From NCBI RefSeq assembly GCF_000002985.6, contig NC_003284.9:11966001-12030000 (forward strand): a DNA stretch of 64,000 nt. The letters run 5' to 3'. Source of the DNA: Caenorhabditis elegans (taxonomy: Eukaryota > Nematoda > Chromadorea > Rhabditida > Rhabditidae). A program made the position numbers and the translations under genes. The notes beneath the pieces were generated by a model. It saw nothing but the letters and a program-made list of their open reading frames with translations, had not been told where the DNA came from and ran no database searches. This document shows positions 1 through 12,100 of the stretch, piece after piece (the stretch's first letter is position 1; each line of letters begins with the position of its first letter).

Positions 1-27
1 ATCGCTTCTCAGTCTTAAAACTCAGAA

Positions 28-1393
28 ATGTCCTCCAAATTCCTTTTCACCAGTGAATCTGTGTCCGAGGGGCATCCAGACAAAATGTGCGATCAAGTAA
101 GTTTTTTTTGTTTTATTTATTTAATTTTATCTATTTCTGTTTTTTTTAGATTTCTGACGCCGTTCTCGATGCTCATCTTAAGCAAGATCCAAATGCAAAG
201 GTTGCTTGCGAGACCGTAACAAAAACTGGTATGGTTATGCTCTGCGGAGAAATTACCTCCAAGGCTGTTGTTGACTATCAAGTTCTCGTCCGTCGTGTCA
301 TCGAAAAGATTGGATTCACCGACTCCAGCATTGGTTAGTTTATAGAATCTTGCTTTATTATTAGCTTGTTTCAATGTTTTTGTTCAGGATTCGACCACAA
401 GACCTGCAACGTGCTTGTTGCTCTTGAGCAACAATCTCCAGAAATTGCTGCCGGAGTTCACGTCAACAAGGACGGAGAAGATGTCGGAGCAGGAGATCAA
501 GGAATCATGTTCGGATATGCAACCGACGAGACCGAAGAGACCATGCCATTGACTCTCATTCTTTCCCACAAGATCAACGCTGAGCTTCACAAGCTCCGCC
601 GTAACGGAACTCTTCCATGGGTCCGCCCAGACTCCAAGTCTCAAGTCACCATTGAGTACGAGTCCCGCCACGGAGCAACCATTCCACTCCGCGTTCACAC
701 TGTTGTGGTCTCTACCCAACACTCTCCAGATGTTACTCTTGAGAAACTCCGCGAGACCATCCTCGCTGATGTTATCAAGAAGGTCATCCCAGCTTCTCTT
801 TTGGACGAGTCTACTGTCTTCCACATCAACCCATGCGGAACCTTCATCGTTGGAGGACCAATGGGAGACGCAGGAGTCACCGGACGTAAGATCATCGTCG
901 ACACCTACGGAGGATGGGGAGCTCACGGAGGAGGTGCTTTCTCTGGAAAGGACCCAACCAAGGTCGATCGCTCTGCTGCCTACGCTGCCCGTTGGGTAGC
1001 CACCTCATTGGTCAAGGCTGGACTTGCTAAGCGCGTCCTCGTCCAACTTTCCTACGCTATTGGAATCGCCAAGCCAATCTCAGTTTTGGTCTATGCTTTC
1101 GGAACTTCCCCACTCACCGACGAAGAGCTTCACCAGATCGTCGAAGACTCCTTCGATCTTACCCCAGGAAAAATTATCAAGTAAGTGAATACAGCTAGAT
1201 AGGAGAAATTTCATTGGTTTTTTACAGGGAGCTCGACCTCAAGAGACCAATCTACGAGAAGACCGCCGAGAACGGTCACTTCGGTCACTCTGAGTTCCCA
1301 TGGGAGCAGCCAAAAGCTCTCAAGATTTCTCCAGCACTTCTCGAGAAGGCCAAGGGAAACCCAATCCCAGCCACATCTGCTATCGCTCACTAA
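28..1393 (+). CDS. sams-1: S-adenosylmethionine synthetase
   Basis: Makes S-adenosylmethionine from methionine and ATP, the methyl donor for phosphatidylcholine synthesis and histone methylation; a cytosolic enzyme. Exons by splice signals and phase: 28-96, 150-333, 388-1180, 1228-1393, giving 403 aa, the usual family length. The N-terminus carries the family motif [11 protein letters not shown] around residues 9-19. The glycine-rich loop [20 protein letters not shown] is intact in exon 3, as is the [18 protein letters not shown] stretch. Codon use is strongly C-ending, typical of a highly expressed worm gene. A possible trans-splice acceptor (cttctcag) ends about 16 bases before the ATG, but the promoter lies outside the window. 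The SAM-synthetase call is certain. The specific paralogue is inferred from the neighbouring set-6 and other X-linked genes. Confidence 0.95.
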
Positions 1394-4306
1394 TTTTTTT
1401 GCCTCGGTATGCAAAACTTATTTTTTAAATAATCAATCTCGTTTTATTGTATGCTAGGCACCAATAGTTTAAATTAGTCCGATTTTGTGGATAGACCCCT
1501 TGAAAAAACTGAAAAAAAAAACAAGTTAGAGTATTAAATTAAGTTTAGGCAACTAATTACATTTTCAATTCAGCTAGATGACCAACACCTCGCCGTATTT
1601 AAAAAAAAACGATTAACGTATTTTGACCTTTTCCCTTTCCTCCCCCACCAGCCTCTTACTCTGATGCGATCCCCCAATTTTCTGTCCCTTCCTGTTCACT
1701 GATGATGTGCACTCTTCAGAGCATTTTTCAACAGTGCCTTCTCTTTTTTAAGTCCCCGGTTTCCGCTACCCGCTGAGCTGTCTTGACTTTTAGAATAGCT
1801 TCATTTTCAAAAAATTCATATTAAAAAAAAACATCACAACGCAAAAAAATAGTTCTTGACAGTTTCTAATGCCCGAAACATATTTTCTCCAATTACATAG
1901 TATTAAATATCCTTTCTCATAACTTCCTCATTGCTCAATGTCTCAACTGCCACCAACTGAGTGGTATCGTACGATTTTTAAGCACCATCAAATCTTTGGT
2001 TATAATTAATACATATTTTGTTAAATTGTAATAATCCTTCGGTGGTAGTTCACTGAATTGCTTATTTCCATTCATAATTATGCTTGACATTTAACTTTGG
2101 GAAATAAAGTTTTAAAATATAAATTTTTCGAAATTTGTGTTGAAAATAAGAAACATCAAACATTCTAAGGATGATAAAGAAAAAAGATTTTCTGCAAGAT
2201 AAGACTGGGTGAGTCGTAAAACGCTCCCGCATTGATAAAGATAACCAAGAAGGTGAAATTGACACAAAGACCAAATGAGACAAAAAACTTGATAAAATGT
2301 AATTTACAGAAAAAAAAAACTTTCGACATCATGAAAAGAAAACATTATCGTATGTTTGAAAACTTGAAGCTCAACTGCTTCATGGAAACTCAAAATACGC
2401 CCTAGAGAGATATCGTTTAATGCCAAACCACAATTACATAATTTCCTGATGCAACCATTTTTCGGTTCAGCATCTCGACAAAAAATTTCATGGCAATAAC
2501 CTGGTAACTTAATTAGCTGCCAGAAAATTTGAACGGTGTTACTAAGATATTAATATACTTTTTTAAATACTTGATTCTAACTTATTACGTACTTTTGCCA
2601 CATTATAGAAACTTTTCCAGTTTTCGGCAGATTTCAAGAATAGTGATAATTGGTCCGTAATTTTTCAACATCAGACCGAAAGAGATGCAGTAAGTATTTT
2701 TGTGAATAGGTTTCGTTCCGCACAAAAAGTTATTGAAGTTGTTTACACTCAATACTTCAAATTTAATTTGCATGTAAGAGTTTTATTCAATTTCGACTAA
2801 TTTGCTCGTTTTTAAAAATAACATTAAAATTCTGCCAAAAAAATTAACTTTTAAATTAAAAAATTTAACTTTTTTGGAGATTTATTTGTTCATTGTTGTT
2901 AAACTTAATTCTAAAACGTTGAACGTTGTTCAATTTAAATAATTACAATGTTTTCAAAATATATACTTTTCGCATTCTTCTTGAAGTGTTTTTGTTTTCC
3001 AAACAACAAAAAGCAATTCCAATATGAATTAATCATGATAACTTCATTTTGTATCTAGTGCTGAGAATACATCGTGATTGCTTTCCACAAATTCCACAAA
3101 GCTTGCATAATATCTCTCGATTCATCATATCCACGTCACACTAATTCAGGAAAATCTATTTAGCGAAAATATCTAAATACGAAATCTCGAAAAAAAACCA
3201 GCTTTAATAATACATTCTATTTTCGTCAAAACCTCTCTAGTGGTGTTTTCCTTTTCTATTTTTCTCGAAGCTAATAATTATGGGATATCACCTGACACCA
3301 TAGACGCAGACACAAAAAGAGCTCAAAAATAGTATTACAAGTAAGGAATGAGAATAATCTCACTATTTTCACAAATCTATACAAAGAGGCAAACTGATTT
3401 CAAAACTTTGCTTTTGTTCATTTCGACTGACTCTCTGCTTGAAAAGAGTCAGCGGAGTTTTCAAATACTTAAATATCTTTAAAGACACCTCGCAATCCAG
3501 AATGATCATCAACAGGTGAGATTATCAGTATTAAATGATAAATTCACGTTTTTTCTTCTTACTATTGTTCATGATTAGAACAAAACATCGAATATTTAAA
3601 ATCCTTTGATTTTAATTTGAAAAATGCAAATAATAAATTTACTCTTTATTTCAGAGCGAGAATCCGAACTTTATGAATGCATTCACTTTGTTTCTTAATC
3701 TATCACGTCTAAAATAACTCGATGGCTACGTGACAAATGCAATATTTTCTTCTTTCAATTTTAACACAGACATAGTTCACTTTCCCATCGATAAGATCAT
3801 ATTATGCTCTCTGTTACACCTGAAGACTCATGTTTTTTTGCTTTTCTGTACAAAATGTTAACCGTTTGGATGAATAAACCGGCAACGACAAAAATGCTCA
3901 GGTGAGGAAATTTGAAACATGACATTTTAGCCAAACGTACAGTCTGGCGCTTCACTATTGCCTGGCGCTTCACTATTGCCACTTATTATTGTAATACTGT
4001 CTCCAAACGTTTACAAGCTTTAGAATTCACACAATTTCATTCAAAACTTTTTTCTATTCGATGTATTATATAAATGCACATTAAATAAATTCATAATGAC
4101 TATAAATACATCAACATAACTAAATAATATTTGTCACACATCTGGTTTGCTCTATTCGTAGTGCACTATTTTAAAACTGTATATGTAAAACTGTATTAAC
4201 TGATAATATTAAATTCCAAAGTTCAGCAATGAAGTGCATGCTTAATAGAGCAAATTTGATACAATTATTACATAAATATTAAAATTTAGATCATATTTTA
4301 TGGCAG
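1394..4306. other. Intergenic region between convergent sams-1 and set-6
   Basis: AT-rich spacer of 2.9 kb between the 3' ends of two convergent genes. I see no credible exon; the open frames are short and low-complexity. A small tandem duplication of an 18-base motif (tggcgcttcactattgcc) lies near 3944-3981. Confidence 0.6.
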
Positions 4307-7300
4307 TTATGAATCTTCGTCGGACAGTTCAATTTCAATAACGTTTTCCAAACGTTCACAAGTCGCTGTAGACAATTGTCGCCTCCATTTCAGGTTATAT
4401 TTTGAAAAAGATACACATGGATCAACCCGAACCTCCTCAACTTTTCCAACAGAATAAAATCTTTCTATTAGCTGTAAGTCCACCGAATATCGAATGCGGG
4501 ATGCGTGATGAAGTCTAACAAAACATGATGCAATCTGCAAACAATCCAATTCATATATGCAAATTTGGTGATACTTCATGTGTGTACACCATTGACTAAC
4601 CAATTTCCCATCCAAATTTGAAAACTTCTCATAATGCGGCCCACTTCTACAGGCAAATGTTCTACAAAGACATCTTTGCCTTCGAAACACCTTGTATTCT
4701 GAGCCATAATCCAGAGTAAGCTGAAATTAGTAATTTAAATGGTTATGTATATAACATTTTCAGACAAATGGACTTCATAATTTGCAATGAAAAATTAAAA
4801 ACTATGAAAAACACAAATTTTTAGGATTACCGTATTTTCCTTCTGAGTAATGCGTCCCTATTAGACTTGCTCTCTAAGTGGTGTATCGAAAAAATAAAAT
4901 GTTCTTCAGAAATATTTTAAAAGTATATTTTTTAGTTGTTCGTTGATTTTTCAATATTTATCCAGTTGATTCTCAAGAAATAATGTGTAATGGGAGTAAT
5001 TTAAGGTGATTTTTTGTCTTTCAAATCACATACAAAACTGTACAAGTCTTACTGATCAAAAAATATGATATGCAACCTCTATTAGACTCTCGATTGGACA
5101 AATTGGAAATGAGATTTGCATGCAAAATGTACCATATATTCTGAACTTTTTCAGTTTAATGTAACTAAAATGTTGTACCCGGAACAGAATTGACACTTTT
5201 TCAGGCAGGCCCATCTATGGCTGCTTTATTTTAAAAATATAAAAATTTCCTTACAGGTTCTCCTGGAAAAATGTCCTTCAGAGTGAAAAAAATCATTCGC
5301 ATATTGGCGGGTGTAAATCCTTCTTTGAAAAGTCGAAGAGGTTCCATATTCGGAGTACATGAATGATTTGCAAATCTGCCAACACTTCCTTGCATTTTGG
5401 CGTCCAAGTGAAAATGATGCTTGCTCAATTCGTCCAGTACATCATAGTATTCTGGATTGTTTTTGTACTTTTCACGAAGCAGGTTGTAAAGGTGTTTGTC
5501 TCCTTCACAGTCAGTTAACTGGTAACTATAATTTTCCAATGAACTATGCAGCCGTTCTCCATCAACTAGTTCTCCGCAGTATTCAATAATTGGAGTCCCT
5601 GCTGGAATGAACAGAGTAGATCGAATTCCAAATCCAATTTGAGGATCTGCACGATAAATTTCAATAGAGTACAGTTTCTTTTGAATCAAGTACGTTGCAT
5701 TATTAGTGCAAGCTCCTTTACAAGCACATTTTGGTGAACATGCAAACCCAACAGTATTGTAGTAAGTCGGATTTCCATCGTTGTACATAAGGGGTTGAAA
5801 AGTATGCTGAAAATAGACAATTTGCAAAATAATTATTAAAACTGAGAAATATACTTACAAATTTCAACTTTTCATTTGTATCCGTTGTTTTGTTTCTAGA
5901 TTGCAAAAACTGATTTGCAATAAAACACGGGCAATCTTTGTTATCAAAACAGTTGACGACTGGATCTTGGGAACAACATTTACAACGAATCTGAATAAAA
6001 AAGCTGATATACTTTTACTAAATGAAATATTGCATTGTCATTTACTTTTATTTTTAAATCATATATAATTCCTTCTCTTAGAGTGTTTTTTAATATTCTA
6101 ACAGTTTCAACCCCTTACAATTTTGAATTAAAAATATTTTAAACATAATTCAAACATAAAACTACTACTAGAAACTGGAAGAAAAACATTTTTTTTAAAC
6201 ATAAAGTTGATGAAAACTCAGTTTTTACCGTTTTATTCTCGGATTTTGAAAAAAATCAAAACGTTTTCCAAATTAAGTTCAAAATTTTACAATTGTGATA
6301 TTTGATGATTTTAGAGCCATAAAAATGGTTTTTACTTGTTCTCCAACTTGACGTTCTCTACTACTACTTATTCTACACGTTTTTTCTTAGGTCGCTCATC
6401 ACAACTGTTCAAGAATGTTTTTCTATTGCCAAAGCCTGTCGTTGCAAAAACTATCGAATTACAATTTTAATTTTTCAACTTGCCAGTTGTTTTATAAATT
6501 CGAATCGAAAAACATCATACCACATTTTCTGACGATCCTGCAATTTTGATTGCTTCATATAGCAACGGCTCTTTAACTTTGTCCACCATATTGTTGATAA
6601 TGTGATCATAAAGAAGGGGGTTTGGAATTTTGACTGTTTTTAGTGTTTCGCCTTTTGCATCTGTGTAAACTGGAATTCTGTGGGTATCATTTGACAAGTG
6701 AATATCATCCGTAATACGAATCCGTGTTCTAGGCGCCACATATATCAACTTTTCAAAGTAACGGTCGAGCTCTCTGAAATTAAGCTTTATAACATATAAG
6801 TCTACATAAAAATTCCTCACTCAGGTATTTCTTCTTCCCCATGATCACGTTCAGGTTCTTCATAGAAATTACGGCCAAAGGTGGCCAGACATCGAACAGC
6901 CATAAACAGAGCTCTCGTGCTTTGCTCGGCTCCCATGAATCTTCGGTAATATCCATTCAACGTTGGGTCTAGCTCTATAATGTCGTCGAACCTAACAGCT
7001 TCTTCGTGCATTAGACGGATGTCGTTGTGTTTCTTTATTACTTTCATTTCTTTTTTCCAGTGTTCTCTTCTTTCATTCAAGCTCATGTCGGAGTACTCAA
7101 AAATAGATGGGTGACGAAAGTCCGCAATCTGAAAATACAATTTTCAGCTAGAACATTGTCAATAAGTAGATAATTTTGAATGATACAGTTGAGCACTGTT
7201 TTTCAGTTATTGTAAATACAACAGTTTTATTCAATTCGGTTTTCAAATTTTTAAAATCTGTAAATATGATTACCCTCGCTGGGTTGACGTTTCGTAGTTC

Positions 7301-8676
7301 TGCACATATAGTACTGTGATGAGGAGCAAACGAAGATATTGTGCTGTATGTTTTCCTTTTATGACGTTTTGTTTTTGTCTGAAAAAAAAACATTTTGTTG
7401 CACAAGGAGGGGTCTCTCTAAATCTCTCTGTAAATGTTCTTAGCGAATTTGAACTAACGGAATTCGGTGGCAATAAAATATGTAAAACCCACTTGGCGTG
7501 CTGGAAATGTACATGATGTGGATGCTTCCATTGAGCTCGATGAGGTCCTACTCTTTTTTCGAGACTTAACTTCCAGTTTTCTTTCTTTCGAATGCTGGAA
7601 TTAGTATTATTGTGAAAATTATGTTTTTTTTGTAGCAATTGTTTGATATACAAACAAATTCTCATCACGTACGATTAAAATATGAACATATCAGGGAGTC
7701 AAACAGTTCAAGAACAATTTTGATAATGGCCAATGGATGAAAACCGTATTTTTTCTGTATTTTCACATTCAAAACTTTTTTTAAAAATTTCTAGTTTCTA
7801 GCATGAAAAGTGAACATTGTCATTAAACAAATACAATTTGAAAGTAGTTTTTAGTTATAGAAGTGAGCAATCCAGTTAATCTGCATTCCAGGCCGTTGTC
7901 ACTTCTGAGTAATTTGCTCTAGTGACTATTCACGTTCGAATCATTTTTCCAGAGTTCAATAAATTTGGAGCTGAAAGTCGCCAGACTGCTTCAATGAGCA
8001 TTTGACGTTATACTTATTTAAAAATTAGTAGCAAGCTGCACATTTCAATTTCATACTTTTTTTCAGTACTGTGCAGAGAATACATTTTTTGTTAAAATTA
8101 GGCTAGTAGATATTACCGTTGAAATTGTTATATTTGAAGAATCTCGTTTCAAAAATAAAAACAACCTACTAATCTATGAAAAGATTCAACTGATCTTCTA
8201 CGCTTTTCCGTCAAATTATTTGAAATCGCTCGATCAACAACTTCCTGCTGGTTTCTTTCCGTAGCCTGTAAAATGACTGTGATTAGGCGGAACTATAAAT
8301 TTGCAACTATTCAGAATATATATCTTTTTGTTTGTTGAGAAGTCAAAAACATTGAAAACTTACTTCAGATTCATCATCACTAATTGTAATTATAATAGAC
8401 CGTTCAACAGAGCTATTTGATGTGCTAGATAGGGAGTGATTTCTTTCATCTGAATAACTATTTGATGAGATGGGGCTTTTCCGTGGTTCTTCCCAAATGG
8501 TCAGTTCCTGAAGATAAGTTATCGTGAAAATGAAATCTAGGAAACGTTTCTATTTCAAACAAACTTCCATCTACAAAAATGGCACTTACATCGTCGTCGT
8601 CACTTATTGTTATTATTGGAACATTTGCTGTTGACATTGAATATGTTGATGAACCTCCAGTTCGAGATCGTTCCAT
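4307..8676 (-). CDS. set-6: SET-domain histone lysine methyltransferase (SUV39/G9a-like)
   Basis: Predicted nuclear histone H3 lysine methyltransferase using S-adenosylmethionine. Minus-strand exons: 8676-8590, 8507-8364, 8265-8166, 7970-7934, 7594-7489, 7378-7274, 7128-6821, 6773-6521, 5990-5859, 5806-5255, 4720-4307; about 745 aa. Exon 9 and the start of exon 10 hold a cysteine-rich pre-SET domain ([18 protein letters not shown]). Exon 10 holds the SET core: GFGIRS, EYCGELV and the NHSCTPN cofactor motif. Exon 11 supplies LTLDYG with the catalytic tyrosine, then a post-SET cluster ([12 protein letters not shown]). The N-terminus is Ser-rich with two SUMO-interaction-like motifs. The small exons 3-5 are the least certain. 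A 66-base in-frame stretch at 4535-4600 looks like an intron; removing it gives about 723 aa. The domain call is firm; the set-6 name rests on position next to sams-1. Confidence 0.87.
4827..5105. repeat. Short dispersed repeat in the last set-6 intron
   Basis: The left edge reads taccgtattttcc followed by a ccctattagacttgc block; the right edge has cctctattagactctcgatt. The same vocabulary recurs near 44.4, 45.1, 57.2 and 60.3 kb in this window. The copy lies inside the intron between 5255 and 4720 and has no coding capacity. Boundaries are approximate. Confidence 0.5.
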
Positions 8677-9120
8677 TTTCTATAAGCAGTAAACTAATTA
8701 AAGTTGTGGAAAATGAATTTCATGTCGATGAATAAAAAATTACGATTATTACTATAGTACAAAGAAAAAATAAGATTCAATTATTGAAAACTTTCGAAAA
8801 AAAGAACTAACAATATGACAAGTTAACTCGCGTTTTGAAAAAATCAATAATCTTGTCCAGTGAAAAAGCGGAACAAATAGAGAGCAGACGTACTAACAGA
8901 CGCAGATACTAAAGCAGTTTGAGAGAGAAGAGAGACTGGAATTGGGGAAGAGAGATTTAGAGAGTGCATTCTAACCAGTTCAATTGACTGACAAATGTGA
9001 GAGGAGCGAAGACAATATTAAAATCTTCAATTGTATTCGTATGAGCAGTATCAAAATTTAGAAAAAAAAGCCTATTAGTAAAATGTTATGTCTTTAAAAG
9101 AATGAAGGCACAAAAGACAA
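8677..9120. promoter_or_regulatory. Upstream region of set-6
   Basis: About 440 bases between the set-6 start and the satellite. It holds a purine-rich stretch of GAGAGA/AGAGAG motifs around 8920-8970, which could serve as promoter sequence. I see no TATA box or exon. Confidence 0.35.
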
Positions 9121-9176
9121 ACGATATAGCTAAATACGATACGATATAGCTGAATACGATACGATATAGCTGAATA
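9121..9176. repeat. 20-bp minisatellite, left bracket of the satellite
   Basis: Nearly three direct copies of the 20-base unit gatatagctRaatacgatac (R is A or G). Two copies of the same unit, in the same orientation, lie at the far end of the 226-bp array. Confidence 0.85.
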
Positions 9177-12100
9177 ATTTTAGAATATACCAACAATATT
9201 CCAGTAGGTACAAGAAGCTTCACGTAGTTACAGAAATAGTACATTTTCAGCCCTACCTTTTAGAGCGTATTTTATTATTTAATAAAAACTACCATTAATA
9301 GGCAAAAATAGATGAATTTTTGTAATTTTGAAAATTCATAAATCTCTTCAAAGTAACTTTTTTTGAAATGTCTTTCAGAAACTTTGTAGTAAATTTTAAG
9401 CTCTTTCAGAATATATTAACAATATTTCAGTAGTTACAAGAAGCTTCACGTAGTTACAGAAATAGTACATTTTCAGCCCTACCTTTTAGAGCGTATTTTA
9501 TTATTTAATAAAAATTCATCTATTTTTGCCTATAAATGGTAGTTTTCATTAACTAATAAAATACGCACTAAAAGGTAAAGCTGAAAATGTACTATTTCTG
9601 TAACTACGTGAAGCTTCTTGTACCTACTGGAATATTGTTGGTATATTCTAAAAGAGCTTAAAATTTACTACAAAGTTTCTAAAAGACATTTCGAAAAAAG
9701 TTACTTTGAAGAGATTTATGAATTTTCAAAGTTTGGAAAATCCATCTATTTTTGCCTATTAATGGTAGTTTTCATTAACTAATAAAATACGCACTAAAAG
9801 GTAAAGCTGAAAATGTACTATTTCTGTAACTACGTGAAGCTTCTTGTACCTACTGGAATATTGTTAATATATTCTGAAAGAGCTTAAAATTTACTACAAA
9901 GTTTCTGAAAGACATTTCAAAAAAAGTTACTTTGAAGAGATTTATGAATTTTGAAAATTACGAAAATTCATCTATTTTTGCCTCTAAATGGTAGTTTTCA
10001 TTAAATAATAAAATACGCATTATAAGGTAGGGCTGAAAATGTACTATTTCTGTAACTACGTGAAGCTTCTTGTACCTACTGAAATATTGTTAATATATTC
10101 TGAAAGAGCTTAAAATTTACTACAAAGTTTCTGAAAGACATTTCGAAAAAAGTTACTTTGAAGAGATTTATGAATTTTCAAAGTTACGAAAATCCATATA
10201 TTTTTGCCTATTAATGGTAGTTTTTATTAAATAATAAAATACGCATTATAAGGTAGGGCTGAAAATGTACTATTTCTGTAACTACGTGAAGCTTCTTGTA
10301 CCTACTGAAATATTGTTAATATATTCTGAAAGAGCTTAAAATTTACTACAGAGTTTTTGAAAGACATTTTGAAAAAAGTTACTTTGAAGAGATTTATGAA
10401 TTTTCAAAGTTTGGAAAATTCATCTATTTTTGCCTATAAATGGTAGTTTTAATTAAATAATAAAATACGCATTATAAGGTAGGGCTGAAAATGTACTATT
10501 TCTGTAACTACGTGAAGCTTCTTGTACCTACTGAAATATTGTTAATATATTCTGAAAGAGCTTAAAATTTACTACAAAGTTTCTGAAAGACATTTCGAAA
10601 AAAGTTACTTTGAAGAGATTTATGAATTTTCAAAATTACGAAAATTCATCTATTTTTGCCTCTAAATGGTAGTTTTCATTAAATAATAAAATACGCATTA
10701 TAAGGTAGGGCTGAAAATGTACTATTTCTGTAACTACGTGAAGCTTCTTGTACCTACTGAAATATTGTTAATATATTCTGAAAGAGCTTAAAATTTACTA
10801 CAAAGTTTCTGAAAGACATTTCAAAAAAAGTTACTTTGAAGAGATTTATGAATTTTCAAAGTTTGGAAAATCCCTCTATTTTTGCCTATAAATGGTAGTT
10901 TTAATTAAATAATAAAATACGCATTATAAGGTAGGGCTGAAAATGTACTATTTCTGTAACTACGTGAAGCTTCTTGTACCTACTGAAATATTGTTAATAT
11001 ATTCTGAAAGAGCTTAAAATTTACTACAAAGTTTCTGAAAGACATTTCAAAAAAAGTTACTTTGAAGAGATTTATGAATTTTCAAAATTACGAAAATTCA
11101 TCTATTTTTGCCTTTAAATGGTAGTTTTCATTAAATACTAAAATACGCATTAAAAGGTAGGGCTGAAAATGTACTATTTCTGTAACTACGTGAAGCTTCT
11201 TGTACTTACTGAAATATTGTTGGTAAATTCTACAAGAGCTTAAAATTTACTACAAAGTTTCTGAAAGACATTTCAAAAAAAGTTACTTTGAAGAGATTTA
11301 TGAATTTTCAAAATTACGAAAATTCATCTATTTTTGCCTCTAAATGGTAGTTTTAATTAAATAATAAAATACGCACTAAAAGGTAGGGCTGAAAATGTAC
11401 TATTTCTGTAACTACGTGAAGCTTCTTGTACTTACTGAAATATTGTTGGTAAATTCTACAAGAGCTTAAAATTTACTACAAAGTTTCTGAAAGACATTTC
11501 AAAAAAAGTTACTTTGAAGAGATTTATGAATTTTCAAAATTACGAAAATTCATCTATTTTTGCCTTTAAATGGTAGTTTTCATTAAATACTAAAATACGC
11601 ATTAAAAGGTAGGGCTGAAAATGTACTATTTCTGTAACTACGTGAAGCTTCTTGTACCTACTGAAATATTGTTAATATATTCTGAAAGAGCTTAAAATTT
11701 ACTACAAAGTTTCTGAAAGACATTTCGAAAAAAGTTACTTTGAAGAGATTTATGAATTTTCAAAATTACGAAAATTCATCTATTTTTGCCTTTAAATGGT
11801 AGTTTTCATTAAATACTAAAATACGCATTAAAAGGTAGGGCTGAAAATGTACTATTTCTGTAACTACGTGAAGCTTCTTGTACCTACTGAAATATTGTTA
11901 ATATATTCTGAAAGAGCTTAAAATTTACTACAAAGTTTCTGAAAGACATTTCGAAAAAAGTTACTTTGAAGAGATTTATGAATTTTCAAAATTACGAAAA
12001 TTCATCAATTTTTGTTTATAAATGATAGTTTTCATTAAATAATAAAATACGCATTAAAAGGTAGGGCTGAAAATGTACTATTTCTGTAACTACGTGAAGC

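Noticed and set aside
384-926. A 180-codon open frame antisense to sams-1
   Set aside because: It is a shadow of the strongly codon-biased sams-1 exon 3 on the other strand, with no homology of its own.
1200-1235. A METT-10-type m6A-regulated splice acceptor in sams-1
   Set aside because: Regulated sams acceptors in C. elegans have an ACAG followed by AAAC-like sequence; the acceptor here reads tttacag|ggagc, and the other two also differ.
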